NCBI GenBank assembly: GCA_018378255.1
Contig: JAGZXV010000081.1
Coordinates: forward strand, 1-21,842
Direction: 5' to 3'
DNA: 21,842 nt
DNA from: Clostridiaceae bacterium
GTDB taxonomy: Bacteria > Bacillota > Clostridia > Lachnospirales > Lachnospiraceae
The notes below the pieces were generated by a model. It had not been told where the DNA came from and did not search any database. It worked only from the letters and a program-made list of their open reading frames with translations. The first letter of the stretch is position 1. Each line of letters starts with the position of its first letter. This document shows, one piece after another, positions 14,966 through 21,842 of this stretch. The translations under genes and the position numbers were made by a program.

Positions 14966-15988
14966 TTAGTTTTTAGGAGCAGGTATATCATCTCCGATTT
15001 CCAAAAACTGCTCGGAGGAGTGTTTGAACGTGTCATACTGTTCCAGGATACTGGTGTCTGTGATATCATTGGCCCAGAAATTGGCTCCGTTCAAATCCAT
15101 GCGGTTCAGGATTGAAATATCGGAAATGTGGTTGGCTATTATTTGAACGGTTTTCAGATTACGGAAATACCAGAGAGAATTTACATCTTTAATATTCCCT
15201 TTAACTGTAATCCACTCATCCTCTTCGCCTAAGGAATAAAATGCCTTCAATGTCCAGGTATTGTCTTCATACGATGTCCGGGTGGTGTGCCTATAGCTCC
15301 AGTCGTAGTCGGTTTCGCTTTCCATGGTATTATTATCATGATTTCTGGTTATAAAGATATACCGGTCCCCAAGAATCTCCAAGGTTTGTATATCGTCCAA
15401 ATCTCTTACATAAACCGGGCCGCTTCCGATATTGATGGCTTTTCGCACCAATTGTTCCATAACCGGGTCGCTCCACTGGACGACATCATCCCCGGCCGGT
15501 TTATCCAGTTCATCCAGTTGTTCCTGGAAACCATTATCCCCTGTGGCGTCATAACCATCCCTTAAAATGTGGATAAGATCATCGAGCCGGTTCTGATCTG
15601 TGTATAAGCCGGCCAGGCCGTAGTAGGCCTCCTTTATGGTGTCATCTATGGAGAGCGCCATCAGATAGTCATTTTCCGCACCGGAATACCACTGTTCCAG
15701 TTCAGCCCGGTCACTGCTTTCCGGGACGGAGGCCATGCCTATATAGGCATTAGCACGCCCCATATAAGCATCTGTGAACCTTGGCGCGATCTCAATGGCG
15801 GCGGTGAAGGCGATCACCGCTTCTTCGTAATTATACTCTGTCAGATACTTTGCGCCCAATGTCATCTGTCTGCCCAGCCGCTGTTTCGGGCTGGTAAAGA
15901 ACAAAATCAGACAAGTACAGATAATGCCAAGTAAAACCGCTGACAGGCATATGGTAAGTTTTATCTGTTTTTTCATAATAGTCCGCAT
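14966..15988 (-). CDS. Membrane-anchored TPR protein with LRR-like C terminus
   Basis: No known enzyme function. From the ATG at 15988 it has 340 residues (336 if the start is 15976). Residues about 8-32 form one hydrophobic signal-anchor without a lipobox, so the rest is probably outside the cell. Residues about 36-160 contain tetratricopeptide-like repeats, for example GAKYLTEYNYEEAVIAFTAA and AYYGLAGLYTDQNRLDDLI. Residues 175-207 resemble the cap that precedes leucine-rich repeats in clostridial surface proteins, and 264-316 carry an internalin-like pattern (LKTVQIIANHISDISIL, then ANDITDTSIL). GGAGG sits one base before ATG 15988 and 13 before ATG 15976, so the start is uncertain. It lies 16-28 bp after potC and 31 bp before potD. 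An accessory role at the transporter is inferred from position and topology only. Confidence 0.75.
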   Translation of the reverse strand: MRTIMKKQIKLTICLSAVLLGIICTCLILFFTSPKQRLGRQMTLGAKYLTEYNYEEAVIAFTAAIEIAPRFTDAYMGRANAYIGMASVPESSDRAELEQWYSGAENDYLMALSIDDTIKEAYYGLAGLYTDQNRLDDLIHILRDGYDATGDNGFQEQLDELDKPAGDDVVQWSDPVMEQLVRKAINIGSGPVYVRDLDDIQTLEILGDRYIFITRNHDNNTMESETDYDWSYRHTTRTSYEDNTWTLKAFYSLGEEDEWITVKGNIKDVNSLWYFRNLKTVQIIANHISDISILNRMDLNGANFWANDITDTSILEQYDTFKHSSEQFLEIGDDIPAPKN

Positions 15989-16004
15989 TCCTCCGGTAAC
16001 CGGC

Positions 16005-16808
16005 TTACGCAGGATGGCGGCGGCTGTTGGTGTTGGATTTAAAGTTAACAATCAGCAGCAGCACCAGTACAGCTGCAAAAATTACAGTTGACAGGGCGTA
16101 CATCGATGGTTTGATACCCCGGCGCACTTCACTGTAAATCAATGTTGACAGAGTATTGATTCCCGCGCCTCTGGTAAAATGGGTGATAATGAAATCATCC
16201 AGAGACATGGTAAATGCCATCAGAAATCCTGAAAGCACCCCGGGAAGAATATCCGGGAATACCACCTTGAAAAATGCCGGTACAGGAGCGGCTCCCAGGT
16301 CCAGGGCAGCTTCATAGGTGTAGCGGTCGGTCTGCCTTAGCTTTGGCATGACGTTGAGAATAACATATGGAATGTTAAAGGTTATATGGGAAATCAAAAT
16401 GGTTTTAAAACCAAGTGATATTCCAAATGCGATAAAGGTCAGCATCAGCGAAATACCGGTTACGATTTCCGCGTTCAGCATGGGAATATTGGTGATTCCC
16501 ATAATGATGCTCCGCGGCGTGCGGGTCATGCTGTTGATTGCGATGGCAGCTACGGTGCCGATTATGGTCGCGATCAGAGCGGAGAGCAGTGCGATGACCA
16601 GAGTGTTGGTAAGCGCGTCCATGATATTGCGGCTTTCGAACATCTGGGTGTACCACTGCAGGGTAAAACCGCCCCACTGGGTTCTGGACTTCGATTTATT
16701 AAAGGACAATACCATCATGGTGGCGATGGGGGCATACAGGAAGATCAGAATGAAGACCAGATAGAAATCCTGCCATATTTTTCTTAAATTTCTTCTTATC
16801 TTTGTCAT
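16005..16808 (-). CDS. potC: Spermidine/putrescine ABC transporter permease PotC
   Basis: Second transmembrane subunit of the polyamine importer, 267 residues with about six membrane helices. It starts with a basic cytoplasmic segment, then YLVFILIFLYAPIATMMVLS, characteristic of PotC. The EAA coupling loop that contacts the ATPase is visible as EAALDLGAAPVPAFFKVVFP. LSGFLMAFTMSLDDFIITHF also fits PotC. Its ATG shares one base with the potB stop (TAATG), indicating coupled translation. Adjacent potA and potB make the assignment secure. Confidence 0.95.
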   Translation of the reverse strand: MTKIRRNLRKIWQDFYLVFILIFLYAPIATMMVLSFNKSKSRTQWGGFTLQWYTQMFESRNIMDALTNTLVIALLSALIATIIGTVAAIAINSMTRTPRSIIMGITNIPMLNAEIVTGISLMLTFIAFGISLGFKTILISHITFNIPYVILNVMPKLRQTDRYTYEAALDLGAAPVPAFFKVVFPDILPGVLSGFLMAFTMSLDDFIITHFTRGAGINTLSTLIYSEVRRGIKPSMYALSTVIFAAVLVLLLIVNFKSNTNSRRHPA

Positions 16809-17620
16809 TAGAACGATGTCCCCTCCCCGTTTTTATCATATTTGGCAATGAGCGCCATGCTGATTAAAATAAATACCATGAGTACCAAGGAAAGGCCGGA
16901 ACCAAGATGCCAGTTGCTGCCTTTTGTAAATTCCTGCTCAATGACATTGCCGATTAAGAGAATCTTGCTGCCGCCCAGCAAATTGGAGATAACGAATGTG
17001 GTCAGGGCGGGCACGAAAACCATAGTGATTCCGCTGATGATTCCGGGCACGCTTAAAGGCAGCCAGATGCGGAAAAATGTCTGTACGGAATTGGCGCCAA
17101 GGTCTTTTGCGGCGTTGATGGTGTTGTCATCAATTTTACAGAGCACATTGTAAATGGGAAGAACCATAAAGGGCAGGAAGTTATACACCATGCCCAGAAT
17201 AATGGCTCCCGGCGTGTTGATAAGTGACTGGTTCGGAAGATGGAGTGTGGATAAGATGCCGTTTATCACTCCATTTTTCTCCAGCAGTGTCTGCCATGCA
17301 AGTGTGCGGAGCAGAAAATTCATCCACATCGGAAGGATGAATATAAATACTACAAAGCTGCCCTGGCCTACGCCTCTGTTTCTGAGAATCATAGCCAGAG
17401 GATAAGCCATAATCAGGCATACGATGGTGCTTAACAGGGATAATCCCAGGGACAGCCACAGCGCTTTTGCGTGTTCCGCAGTCGTTATGGCGATGATATT
17501 TGACAGGGTGAATGCGCCTGTCTTATCGGTCATGCCGTAATATACGATCAGGGCCAGAGGAATCAGGGTAAATGCGATCATCCATAACAGGTATGGCCCG
17601 GCTAACAGTTTTTTACTCAT
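16808..17620 (-). CDS. potB: Spermidine/putrescine ABC transporter permease PotB
   Basis: First transmembrane subunit, 270 residues and about six helices. The N terminus PYLLWMIAFTLIPLALIVYY fits PotB, as do FLLRTLAWQTLLEKNGVIN and the EAA-type loop with AAKDLGANSVQTFFRIWLP. It overlaps the end of potA by 8 bp and the start of potC by 1 bp, so the three subunits are likely made in step. No frameshift or missing segment is seen. Confidence 0.95.
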   Translation of the reverse strand: MSKKLLAGPYLLWMIAFTLIPLALIVYYGMTDKTGAFTLSNIIAITTAEHAKALWLSLGLSLLSTIVCLIMAYPLAMILRNRGVGQGSFVVFIFILPMWMNFLLRTLAWQTLLEKNGVINGILSTLHLPNQSLINTPGAIILGMVYNFLPFMVLPIYNVLCKIDDNTINAAKDLGANSVQTFFRIWLPLSVPGIISGITMVFVPALTTFVISNLLGGSKILLIGNVIEQEFTKGSNWHLGSGLSLVLMVFILISMALIAKYDKNGEGTSF

Positions 17621-18689
17621 TTACTCCCACCGCCTCTTCATCTTCGGAAGCTGGTTTGTTCATGATCTGGATATCAAAGGGATCCACATGAATGCCGACT
17701 TCTTTTCCAACCGGGCACATGTCTGTGCTGTGTACGAGCCACTCAAAACCATCTGGAGTAGTTACTTCCATCTCATAGTGCACTCCTTTAAAGATCAAAT
17801 GAGTGCATATGCCTTTTAAAGTACCTGATTCCGGTTCCACAAGGTCGATATCCTCAGGACGGATTACCACATCCACAGGTTTATGATTGCCAAATCCCTT
17901 ATCAACACAGGGGAATTTAGCGCCGAATATCTCTACCAGTTCATCATGGAGCATGATGCCGGGCACGATGTTGCTTTCTCCGATGAAATCAGCTACGAAG
18001 GCATTTTCCGGTTCGTTGTAGATCTGTTCGGGGGAACCCATCTGCTGGATATAGCCCTGGTTCATGACTACGATGGTATCCGACATGGTGAGGGCTTCTT
18101 CCTGATCGTGGGTAACGTAAATAAAGGTGATTCCCAGTTCATTTTTCAGGCGGATCAGTTCATACTGCATATCCTGGCGGAGTTTCAGGTCCAGAGCACC
18201 GAGCGGTTCGTCCAAAAGCAGAACTCTTGGTTCGTTAACGATGGCCCGGGCGATGGCGATACGCTGCTGCTGTCCGCCGCTCAAAGAATCCACGCTCCTG
18301 TTTTCAAAGCCGTCTAAGTTTACAAGCTTTAATGCGTATTTTATTTTGTCCTGAATGTAGGTCTTAGGTTTATTTTTAATTTTAAGGCCAAAGGCGATAT
18401 TTTCTGCGATATTCATATGGGTGAAAAGTGCGTATTTCTGAAACACGGTGTTCAGCTGGCGTTTATTCGGCGGCACTTTGCTGATATCCTGGCCGTCAAA
18501 AATCACTTTTCCTGTGTCAGCGGTTTCAAAACCGCCGATGATTCGAAGGGTAGTTGTTTTCCCGCATCCGCTTGGGCCTAATAAGGTGACAAATGTATTC
18601 TCTTTCACAGACAGGTTGAGATCGTCCAGCACAACGGTACCGTCGAAACTCTTCGTAATATTTACTAAATCAATCAATGGCTGACCCAT
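17613..18689 (-). CDS. potA: Spermidine/putrescine ABC transporter ATPase PotA
   Basis: Cytoplasmic ATPase that powers polyamine uptake, 358 residues. The nucleotide-binding domain is complete: Walker A GPSGCGKTT (38-46), Q-loop near FQKYALF (83-89), ABC signature LSGGQ (136-140), Walker B VLLLDEP (156-162) and the switch histidine H194 in YVTHDQEEA. The C-terminal part (about 270-350) fits a TOBE regulatory domain, as in PotA/MalK-type ATPases, and includes VVIRPEDIDLVEPE. AGGAGG precedes the ATG. It lies 24 bp after the XRE-cupin regulator gene and should be transcribed with it. Confidence 0.96.
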   Translation of the reverse strand: MGQPLIDLVNITKSFDGTVVLDDLNLSVKENTFVTLLGPSGCGKTTTLRIIGGFETADTGKVIFDGQDISKVPPNKRQLNTVFQKYALFTHMNIAENIAFGLKIKNKPKTYIQDKIKYALKLVNLDGFENRSVDSLSGGQQQRIAIARAIVNEPRVLLLDEPLGALDLKLRQDMQYELIRLKNELGITFIYVTHDQEEALTMSDTIVVMNQGYIQQMGSPEQIYNEPENAFVADFIGESNIVPGIMLHDELVEIFGAKFPCVDKGFGNHKPVDVVIRPEDIDLVEPESGTLKGICTHLIFKGVHYEMEVTTPDGFEWLVHSTDMCPVGKEVGIHVDPFDIQIMNKPASEDEEAVGVNE

Positions 18690-18713
18690 GGTTTATCCTC
18701 CTGAAGTATATAA

Positions 18714-19247
18714 TTAAAAGCTGGGCGGTGAGCTGACCCAAATCAGCGACGCGCCGGTTTTGCTGGTAAGATAATGCTTTTTGTCGGGAGTAAAATAGAA
18801 GGATTCTCCTCGCTTCGCTTTATATATTTTGCTTCCGATGTGGATAGATATGCTTCCCTGAAGAACATAACCGAATTCTTCCCCTTCATGGGGATTATCG
18901 GGATAAGTAGAGCCGCCCGGTTCCAGTGTCAGCATAATTGGCTCCATCATATTTTTCTGTGCGTTGGGTATAATCCACTTGATTTCATTTTTTAATTCAG
19001 CATCATATTTTTCAAAATAATCCTGTTTGCCGAAGACGATCTGTTCTTCAGCGGTTTCGTTGAAAAATTCTCCCAGGGTGGTGCCGAGACATTGTAAAAT
19101 GTCCATCAGGGTCGCAATAGACGGCGATGTCAGATCCCTTTCCAACTGTGAGATAAATCCTTTTGATAATTCGGCCCGGTCTGCCAGTTCTTCCTGGGTC
19201 AGACCCTTGAGAGTTCGAAGTTCCTTAACCTTAGATCCGATATCCAT
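18714..19247 (-). CDS. XRE-family regulator with C-terminal cupin domain
   Basis: Probable ligand-responsive repressor of the polyamine locus, 177 residues from ATG 19247. Residues about 5-59 form an XRE/Cro helix-turn-helix (LRTLKGLTQEELADRAELSK then GFISQLERDLTSPSIATLMD). Residues about 105-172 form a cupin barrel, with HEGEEFGYVLQGSI and GESFYFTPDKKHYL. This arrangement is that of PuuR-like regulators next to polyamine genes, but the ligand here is inferred. GGGGGAGG six bases upstream strongly supports ATG 19247; a GTG at 19265 lies before that site and is unlikely. It leads the operon with potABC, and an 11-bp word shared by its promoter region and the divergent one is the likely operator. 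Confidence 0.92.
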   Translation of the reverse strand: MDIGSKVKELRTLKGLTQEELADRAELSKGFISQLERDLTSPSIATLMDILQCLGTTLGEFFNETAEEQIVFGKQDYFEKYDAELKNEIKWIIPNAQKNMMEPIMLTLEPGGSTYPDNPHEGEEFGYVLQGSISIHIGSKIYKAKRGESFYFTPDKKHYLTSKTGASLIWVSSPPSF

Positions 19248-19280
19248 GCCTGCCTCCCCCTTCACCCGTTATAGGATATA

Positions 19281-19296
19281 TTTAACTTAAAGTTTA
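19281..19296. promoter_or_regulatory. Candidate XRE-cupin operator, copy 1 (palindromic)
   Basis: TTTAACTTAAAGTTTA is nearly palindromic (TTTAACTT against AAGTTTA). It lies about 20-35 bases into the XRE-pot transcript, before the XRE ribosome binding site. Its first 11 bases recur exactly at 19383. Autoregulation is inferred. Confidence 0.5.
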
Positions 19297-19322
19297 GTAA
19301 TAATAAACAAACAACAAGATTC

Positions 19323-19350
19323 ATTATACTGAAAAATCCTGTACTGTCAA
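19323..19350 (-). promoter_or_regulatory. Consensus promoter of the XRE-pot operon
   Basis: On the minus strand TTGACA (19345-19350) and TATAAT (19323-19328), both perfect hexamers, with a 16-bp spacer. This is the strongest promoter by eye in the window. It implies high expression when not repressed. Confidence 0.8.
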
Positions 19351-19370
19351 TAGATTTTTCAATGATTGTG

Positions 19371-19379
19371 TGATATGAT
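19371..19379 (+). promoter_or_regulatory. Extended -10 promoter of the lactonase-aroC unit
   Basis: TGATATGAT is an extended -10 (TG-n-TATGAT, hexamer 19374-19379). No good -35 is present at 17 bp (TAGATT, 19351-19356). Initiation is expected near 19386, inside the second operator copy. Confidence 0.5.
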
Positions 19380-19382
19380 ATC

Positions 19383-19396
19383 TTTAACTTAAAAAT
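19383..19396. promoter_or_regulatory. Candidate XRE-cupin operator, copy 2
   Basis: TTTAACTTAAAAAT shares TTTAACTTAAA (19383-19393) exactly with copy 1. It covers the expected start site of the lactonase-aroC transcript, where a bound repressor would block initiation. The second palindrome half is less well kept than in copy 1. Confidence 0.45.
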
Positions 19397-19424
19397 CGCA
19401 GTATTTTGAGGAGGACATTTCAGT

Positions 19425-20489
19425 ATGAAAGGTAAATACATGGCCTATGTAGGTTCCTATTCCTACACAGGAAAGGCAAAAGGAATTACGGTATACGATG
19501 TGGATGTTGAAAAAGGAGTTTTTATTCCACGGTGTGAGATGGAGGTGGACAACTCCTCTTATGTGATTCCGTCCAGCGACGGCAAAACCTTATATTCGAT
19601 TGCAGATGAAGGAGTCGTTTCATTTAAGATACATGAAAACGGAAGTATTACCCGTTTAAACAGCGCTAATATTAAGGGGATGAGAGGCTGCCATCTCTCC
19701 ACGGACAAGGATGACAAGTATATCTTTGTTTCCGGCTACCATGACGGCAAAGCCACGATACTGGATCTGAACAAGGACGGTTCAGTGGGCGGCATTGTGA
19801 CGGGCGTATTCCACAAAGGATTAGGCAGCGTGGCGGAGCGTAACTTCCGTCCTCACGTGAGCTGTACCCGCATGACGCCGGACGGTAAATATGTGATGGT
19901 GGCGGATCTGGGAATCGACCAGGTGAAGATCTACCGGTTTAATCAGGAGGAGAGGCGGATGCTTCAGGTGGATGCGGTCCGCTGTGAACTGGAGTCCGCT
20001 CCCAGATGTTTCCGTTTCAGTGATGATGGAAAGTTCTTCTATCTGTTGTATGAACTGAAGAATGTAATAGAAGTATTCACATATGAAACAGGAGAAAGGA
20101 CGCCTGTTATCGAGAAGATCCAGACGATCCCCACAGTGGGCGAAAAGAATTACAGCGAATTGACAGCGGCCTGCTCCATGCGTTTTTCCAATGATCCGGA
20201 TCAGAGCTATATGTACTGCGGCAATGCCGGGGATAATACGGTCAGCGTTTATAAGAGAGATAAGGAAACCGGCCTTCTGTCCCTGCTCTGCTGCCTTCCG
20301 ATCAGCGGCGATTATCCGAAGGACATCGCTGTATTTCCGGATGACAAGCATATTGCGGTGATCAATCATGAGAGCGGCAGCATTACGTTCTTCCGCGTCA
20401 ACTATGAAAAAGGGCTTTTAGTTATGAGCGCTAATCCGATCCGGGTGAATGAACCGAACAGCTGTGTGATCGTTAAGGTAGGGGAGTAA
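19425..20489 (+). CDS. Lactonase family (6-phosphogluconolactonase-like) beta-propeller protein
   Basis: A 354-residue protein of the lactonase / cycloisomerase-2 beta-propeller family, with repeated blade-like segments: AYVGSYSYTGKAKGITVYDV at the start, IPSSDGKTLYSIADEGVVSF, MTPDGKYVMVADLGIDQVKI (150-169) and SNDPDQSYMYCGNAGDNTVS. There is no signal peptide, so it is probably cytosolic. Only some members have shown 6-phosphogluconolactonase activity, and no pentose-phosphate gene is nearby, so the substrate is open. GAGGAGG lies about ten bases before ATG 19425. It is followed after 3 bp by aroC, and its promoter carries the putative XRE-cupin operator, linking it to polyamine control. Confidence 0.85.
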   Translation: MKGKYMAYVGSYSYTGKAKGITVYDVDVEKGVFIPRCEMEVDNSSYVIPSSDGKTLYSIADEGVVSFKIHENGSITRLNSANIKGMRGCHLSTDKDDKYIFVSGYHDGKATILDLNKDGSVGGIVTGVFHKGLGSVAERNFRPHVSCTRMTPDGKYVMVADLGIDQVKIYRFNQEERRMLQVDAVRCELESAPRCFRFSDDGKFFYLLYELKNVIEVFTYETGERTPVIEKIQTIPTVGEKNYSELTAACSMRFSNDPDQSYMYCGNAGDNTVSVYKRDKETGLLSLLCCLPISGDYPKDIAVFPDDKHIAVINHESGSITFFRVNYEKGLLVMSANPIRVNEPNSCVIVKVGE

Positions 20490-20492
20490 GCC

Positions 20493-21569
20493 ATGGCGGG
20501 ATCGGTATTTGGAAAGCAGCTGACGATGACTACCTGGGGAGAATCCCATGGAAAGGGCGTGGGAGTTGTGGTTGACGGCTGTCCGGCGGGGCTTTCTCTC
20601 AGTGAAGAGGATATCCAGAAGTATCTGGACAGGAGAAAACCGGGACAGAGCAAATTCACCACCATGCGCCAGGAAGGGGACCAGGTGGAGATCCTTTCCG
20701 GCGTATTTGAAGGAAAGACAACGGGAACGCCTATTTCTATGGTCATAAGAAACCAGGATCAGCGTTCCCGTGATTACGGCAATATCATGAACGTATACCG
20801 TCCGGGCCATGCGGACTATGGCTTTGACGCCAAGTATGGTTTCCGGGATTACCGGGGCGGCGGACGTTCTTCCGGCCGGGAAACCATAGGACGGGTGGCC
20901 GCCGGGGCGGTGGCCTGTAAACTGCTTGAACATTTTGGAATACAGGTGACTGCATATACCAAATCCATAGGGCCTGTGGAGATCCGGGCGGAACATTTTT
21001 CCATGGAGGAAGCGGGGAATAACCGGCTGTATATGCCGGATTCGGAGGCCGCATTAGAGGCGGAGGCCTATCTGGAAGAGCTGATGGCGAAAAAGGATTC
21101 GGCAGGCGGCATTGTGGAATGTGTGATTACAGGAGTTCCGGCAGGCGTAGGTGAGCCGGTATTTGATAAACTGGACGCCAGCCTGGCTATGGCGGTGATG
21201 TCCATAGGGGCTGTGAAGGGATTTGAAGTGGGAGACGGTTTTGCAGCGGCCAGGTCCACAGGTTCTGTCAATAATGACGCATTTTATATGGGGCCCGGCG
21301 GCCAGGTATGTAAAAGGACCAACCATTCGGGCGGAATCCTGGGAGGGATGAGCGACGGAAGCGATATTATATTCCGGGCTGCCTTCAAGCCCACGCCTTC
21401 CATCGCTTTGGAGCAGGAAACGGTGAACCGGGACGGGCAGGATGTGAAGATCGGGATAAAAGGCAGGCATGACCCCATTGTGGTGCCAAGGGCGGTCGTG
21501 GTGGTTGAGGCTATGGCGGCGTTTACGGTGGCGGATCTTCTGCTGCAGGGACGTAGCAGCCGGATATGA
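20493..21569 (+). CDS. aroC: Chorismate synthase
   Basis: Last enzyme of the shikimate pathway. It converts 5-enolpyruvylshikimate-3-phosphate to chorismate and needs reduced FMN. The 358-residue length is normal. Seen in order are TTWGESHGKGVGVVVDGCP (13-31) with H19, RRKPGQSKFTT (47-57), PGHAD with H106, RGGGRSSGRETIGRVAAGA (121-139) and DSAGGIVECVITGVPAGVGEP. H19 and H106 match the two conserved catalytic histidines of the family. GGGGAG lies before the ATG, only 3 bp after the lactonase stop. No other aromatic pathway gene is in the window, and no terminator follows directly. Confidence 0.97.
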   Translation: MAGSVFGKQLTMTTWGESHGKGVGVVVDGCPAGLSLSEEDIQKYLDRRKPGQSKFTTMRQEGDQVEILSGVFEGKTTGTPISMVIRNQDQRSRDYGNIMNVYRPGHADYGFDAKYGFRDYRGGGRSSGRETIGRVAAGAVACKLLEHFGIQVTAYTKSIGPVEIRAEHFSMEEAGNNRLYMPDSEAALEAEAYLEELMAKKDSAGGIVECVITGVPAGVGEPVFDKLDASLAMAVMSIGAVKGFEVGDGFAAARSTGSVNNDAFYMGPGGQVCKRTNHSGGILGGMSDGSDIIFRAAFKPTPSIALEQETVNRDGQDVKIGIKGRHDPIVVPRAVVVVEAMAAFTVADLLLQGRSSRI

Positions 21570-21609
21570 GGGAGTAAATCTTTATTTAACTATATTAGTG
21601 AAAGTAACG

Positions 21610-21715
21610 CCGTGAATCCAGGGATCGGGGGCGGGGCATCGGACCAGGCGAGGGTGGTTTGGGTTCTCGCCGGACACGGATCCTGGTTTGCGGGAGGCCG
21701 GAGCACGGTTCACGG
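21610..21715. repeat. GC-rich nested inverted-repeat element downstream of aroC
   Basis: Three nested complementary pairs lie in about 106 bp: CCGTGAA (21610-21616) with TTCACGG (21709-21715); CCAGG then ATC (21618-21626) with GATCCTGG (21679-21686), one bulge; and GGCGAG (21647-21652) with CTCGCC (21666-21671). It is much more GC-rich than other intergenic DNA here. I see no coding capacity on either strand. It could be a structured RNA, a dispersed repeat, or remnant DNA. Confidence 0.4.
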
Positions 21716-21778
21716 TTCCAGCTCATAGTTCCAGCCGGGGCAACTCTAGGGCTGAAAGGAAGGGAAATGAAGGGTACC

Positions 21779-21826
21779 GGGAGCATTCATTGAGAATTCC
21801 TGAAGAAATTCTCAATTCAGGCTCCC
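21779..21826. repeat. 48-bp imperfect palindrome at the window end
   Basis: GGGAGC (21779-21784) pairs with GCTCCC (21821-21826), and ATTGAGAATT (21789-21798) with AATTCTCAAT (21807-21816), around a 4x4 internal loop and an 8-nt apical loop. CCTGAA (21799-21804) can instead pair with TTCAGG (21816-21821). No T-run follows on the plus strand, so it is not a standard terminator. Between 21570 and the window end there is no gene. Confidence 0.5.
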
Positions 21827-21842
21827 TAAATCGCTGACTTTG

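Noticed and set aside
16348..16764. 138-codon plus-strand open frame within potC
   Set aside because: Antisense to a complete and recognisable permease gene; hydrophobic codons read in reverse often give long hydrophobic frames.
21765..21785. Resemblance of AAGGGTACCGGGAG to a T-box core
   Set aside because: The T-box consensus is AGGGTGGAACCGCG or close to it; several core bases are missing, and no specifier stem or downstream gene is visible.
1..21842. Mobile elements, CRISPR arrays, tRNA or rRNA genes
   Set aside because: I saw no transposase or integrase motif, no regularly spaced repeat array and no RNA gene signature beyond the FMN riboswitch.

Overview
The window looks like a chromosomal segment from an anaerobic Firmicute of class Clostridia, most likely family Lachnospiraceae (Clostridium cluster XIVa: Enterocloster/Lachnoclostridium-like). 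This rests on AGGAGG-type ribosome binding sites, sigma-A-type promoters, moderate GC with AT-rich intergenic DNA, an FMN riboswitch in front of ribU, a B12-binding/DUF4080-type radical SAM protein, a VanW protein behind a tiny membrane peptide, and a potABC-potD polyamine locus led by an XRE-cupin regulator. The family placement is inference; no rRNA or other phylogenetic marker is present. I see no IS element, phage gene, tRNA, rRNA or CRISPR array. Most of the window is conserved housekeeping and metabolic DNA.

Layout. (1) 1-1436: a promoter with an inverted repeat, then a membrane-bound GGDEF diguanylate cyclase. (2) 1478-2491: promoter, FMN riboswitch and intrinsic terminator controlling the riboflavin ECF transporter subunit RibU. 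(3) 2483-3490 (minus): asparagine synthetase AsnA, overlapping ribU tail to tail and preceded by a foldable leader. (4) 3656-12939 (plus): eleven closely packed genes: threonylcarbamoyl-AMP synthase, dCMP deaminase, radical SAM protein, endonuclease III, a DEDDh exonuclease, a 37-residue membrane peptide, a VanW protein, a stand-alone AIR-synthase C-terminal domain protein, an AsnC/Lrp regulator, an aminotransferase and TrmL. (5) 13007-13798: a LytTR regulator with a degenerate receiver domain, an inverted repeat linking its promoter to its start codon, and a bidirectional terminator. (6) 13822-19247 (minus): XRE-cupin regulator, potA, potB, potC, a membrane-anchored TPR/LRR-like protein, potD. 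(7) 19371-21569 (plus): a lactonase-type beta-propeller protein and chorismate synthase. (8) 21570-21842: no gene; a GC-rich nested inverted repeat and a long hairpin.

How the parts relate. The XRE-cupin regulator probably controls both its own pot operon and the divergent lactonase-aroC unit, because an 11-bp word (TTTAACTTAAA) lies just downstream of both promoters. RibU supplies riboflavin for FMN, which chorismate synthase needs in reduced form, although the two genes are far apart here. The tsaC and trmL products both modify tRNA, and nth and possibly the exonuclease act on DNA, but the eleven-gene cluster mixes functions and reads as a compact housekeeping operon rather than one pathway. 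I did not find a clearly new defence or biosynthetic system. The best leads are the TPR/LRR-like protein inside the polyamine operon, the headless AIR-synthase-like protein, the LytTR gene with its inverted repeat, the small membrane peptide, and the structured DNA downstream of aroC.
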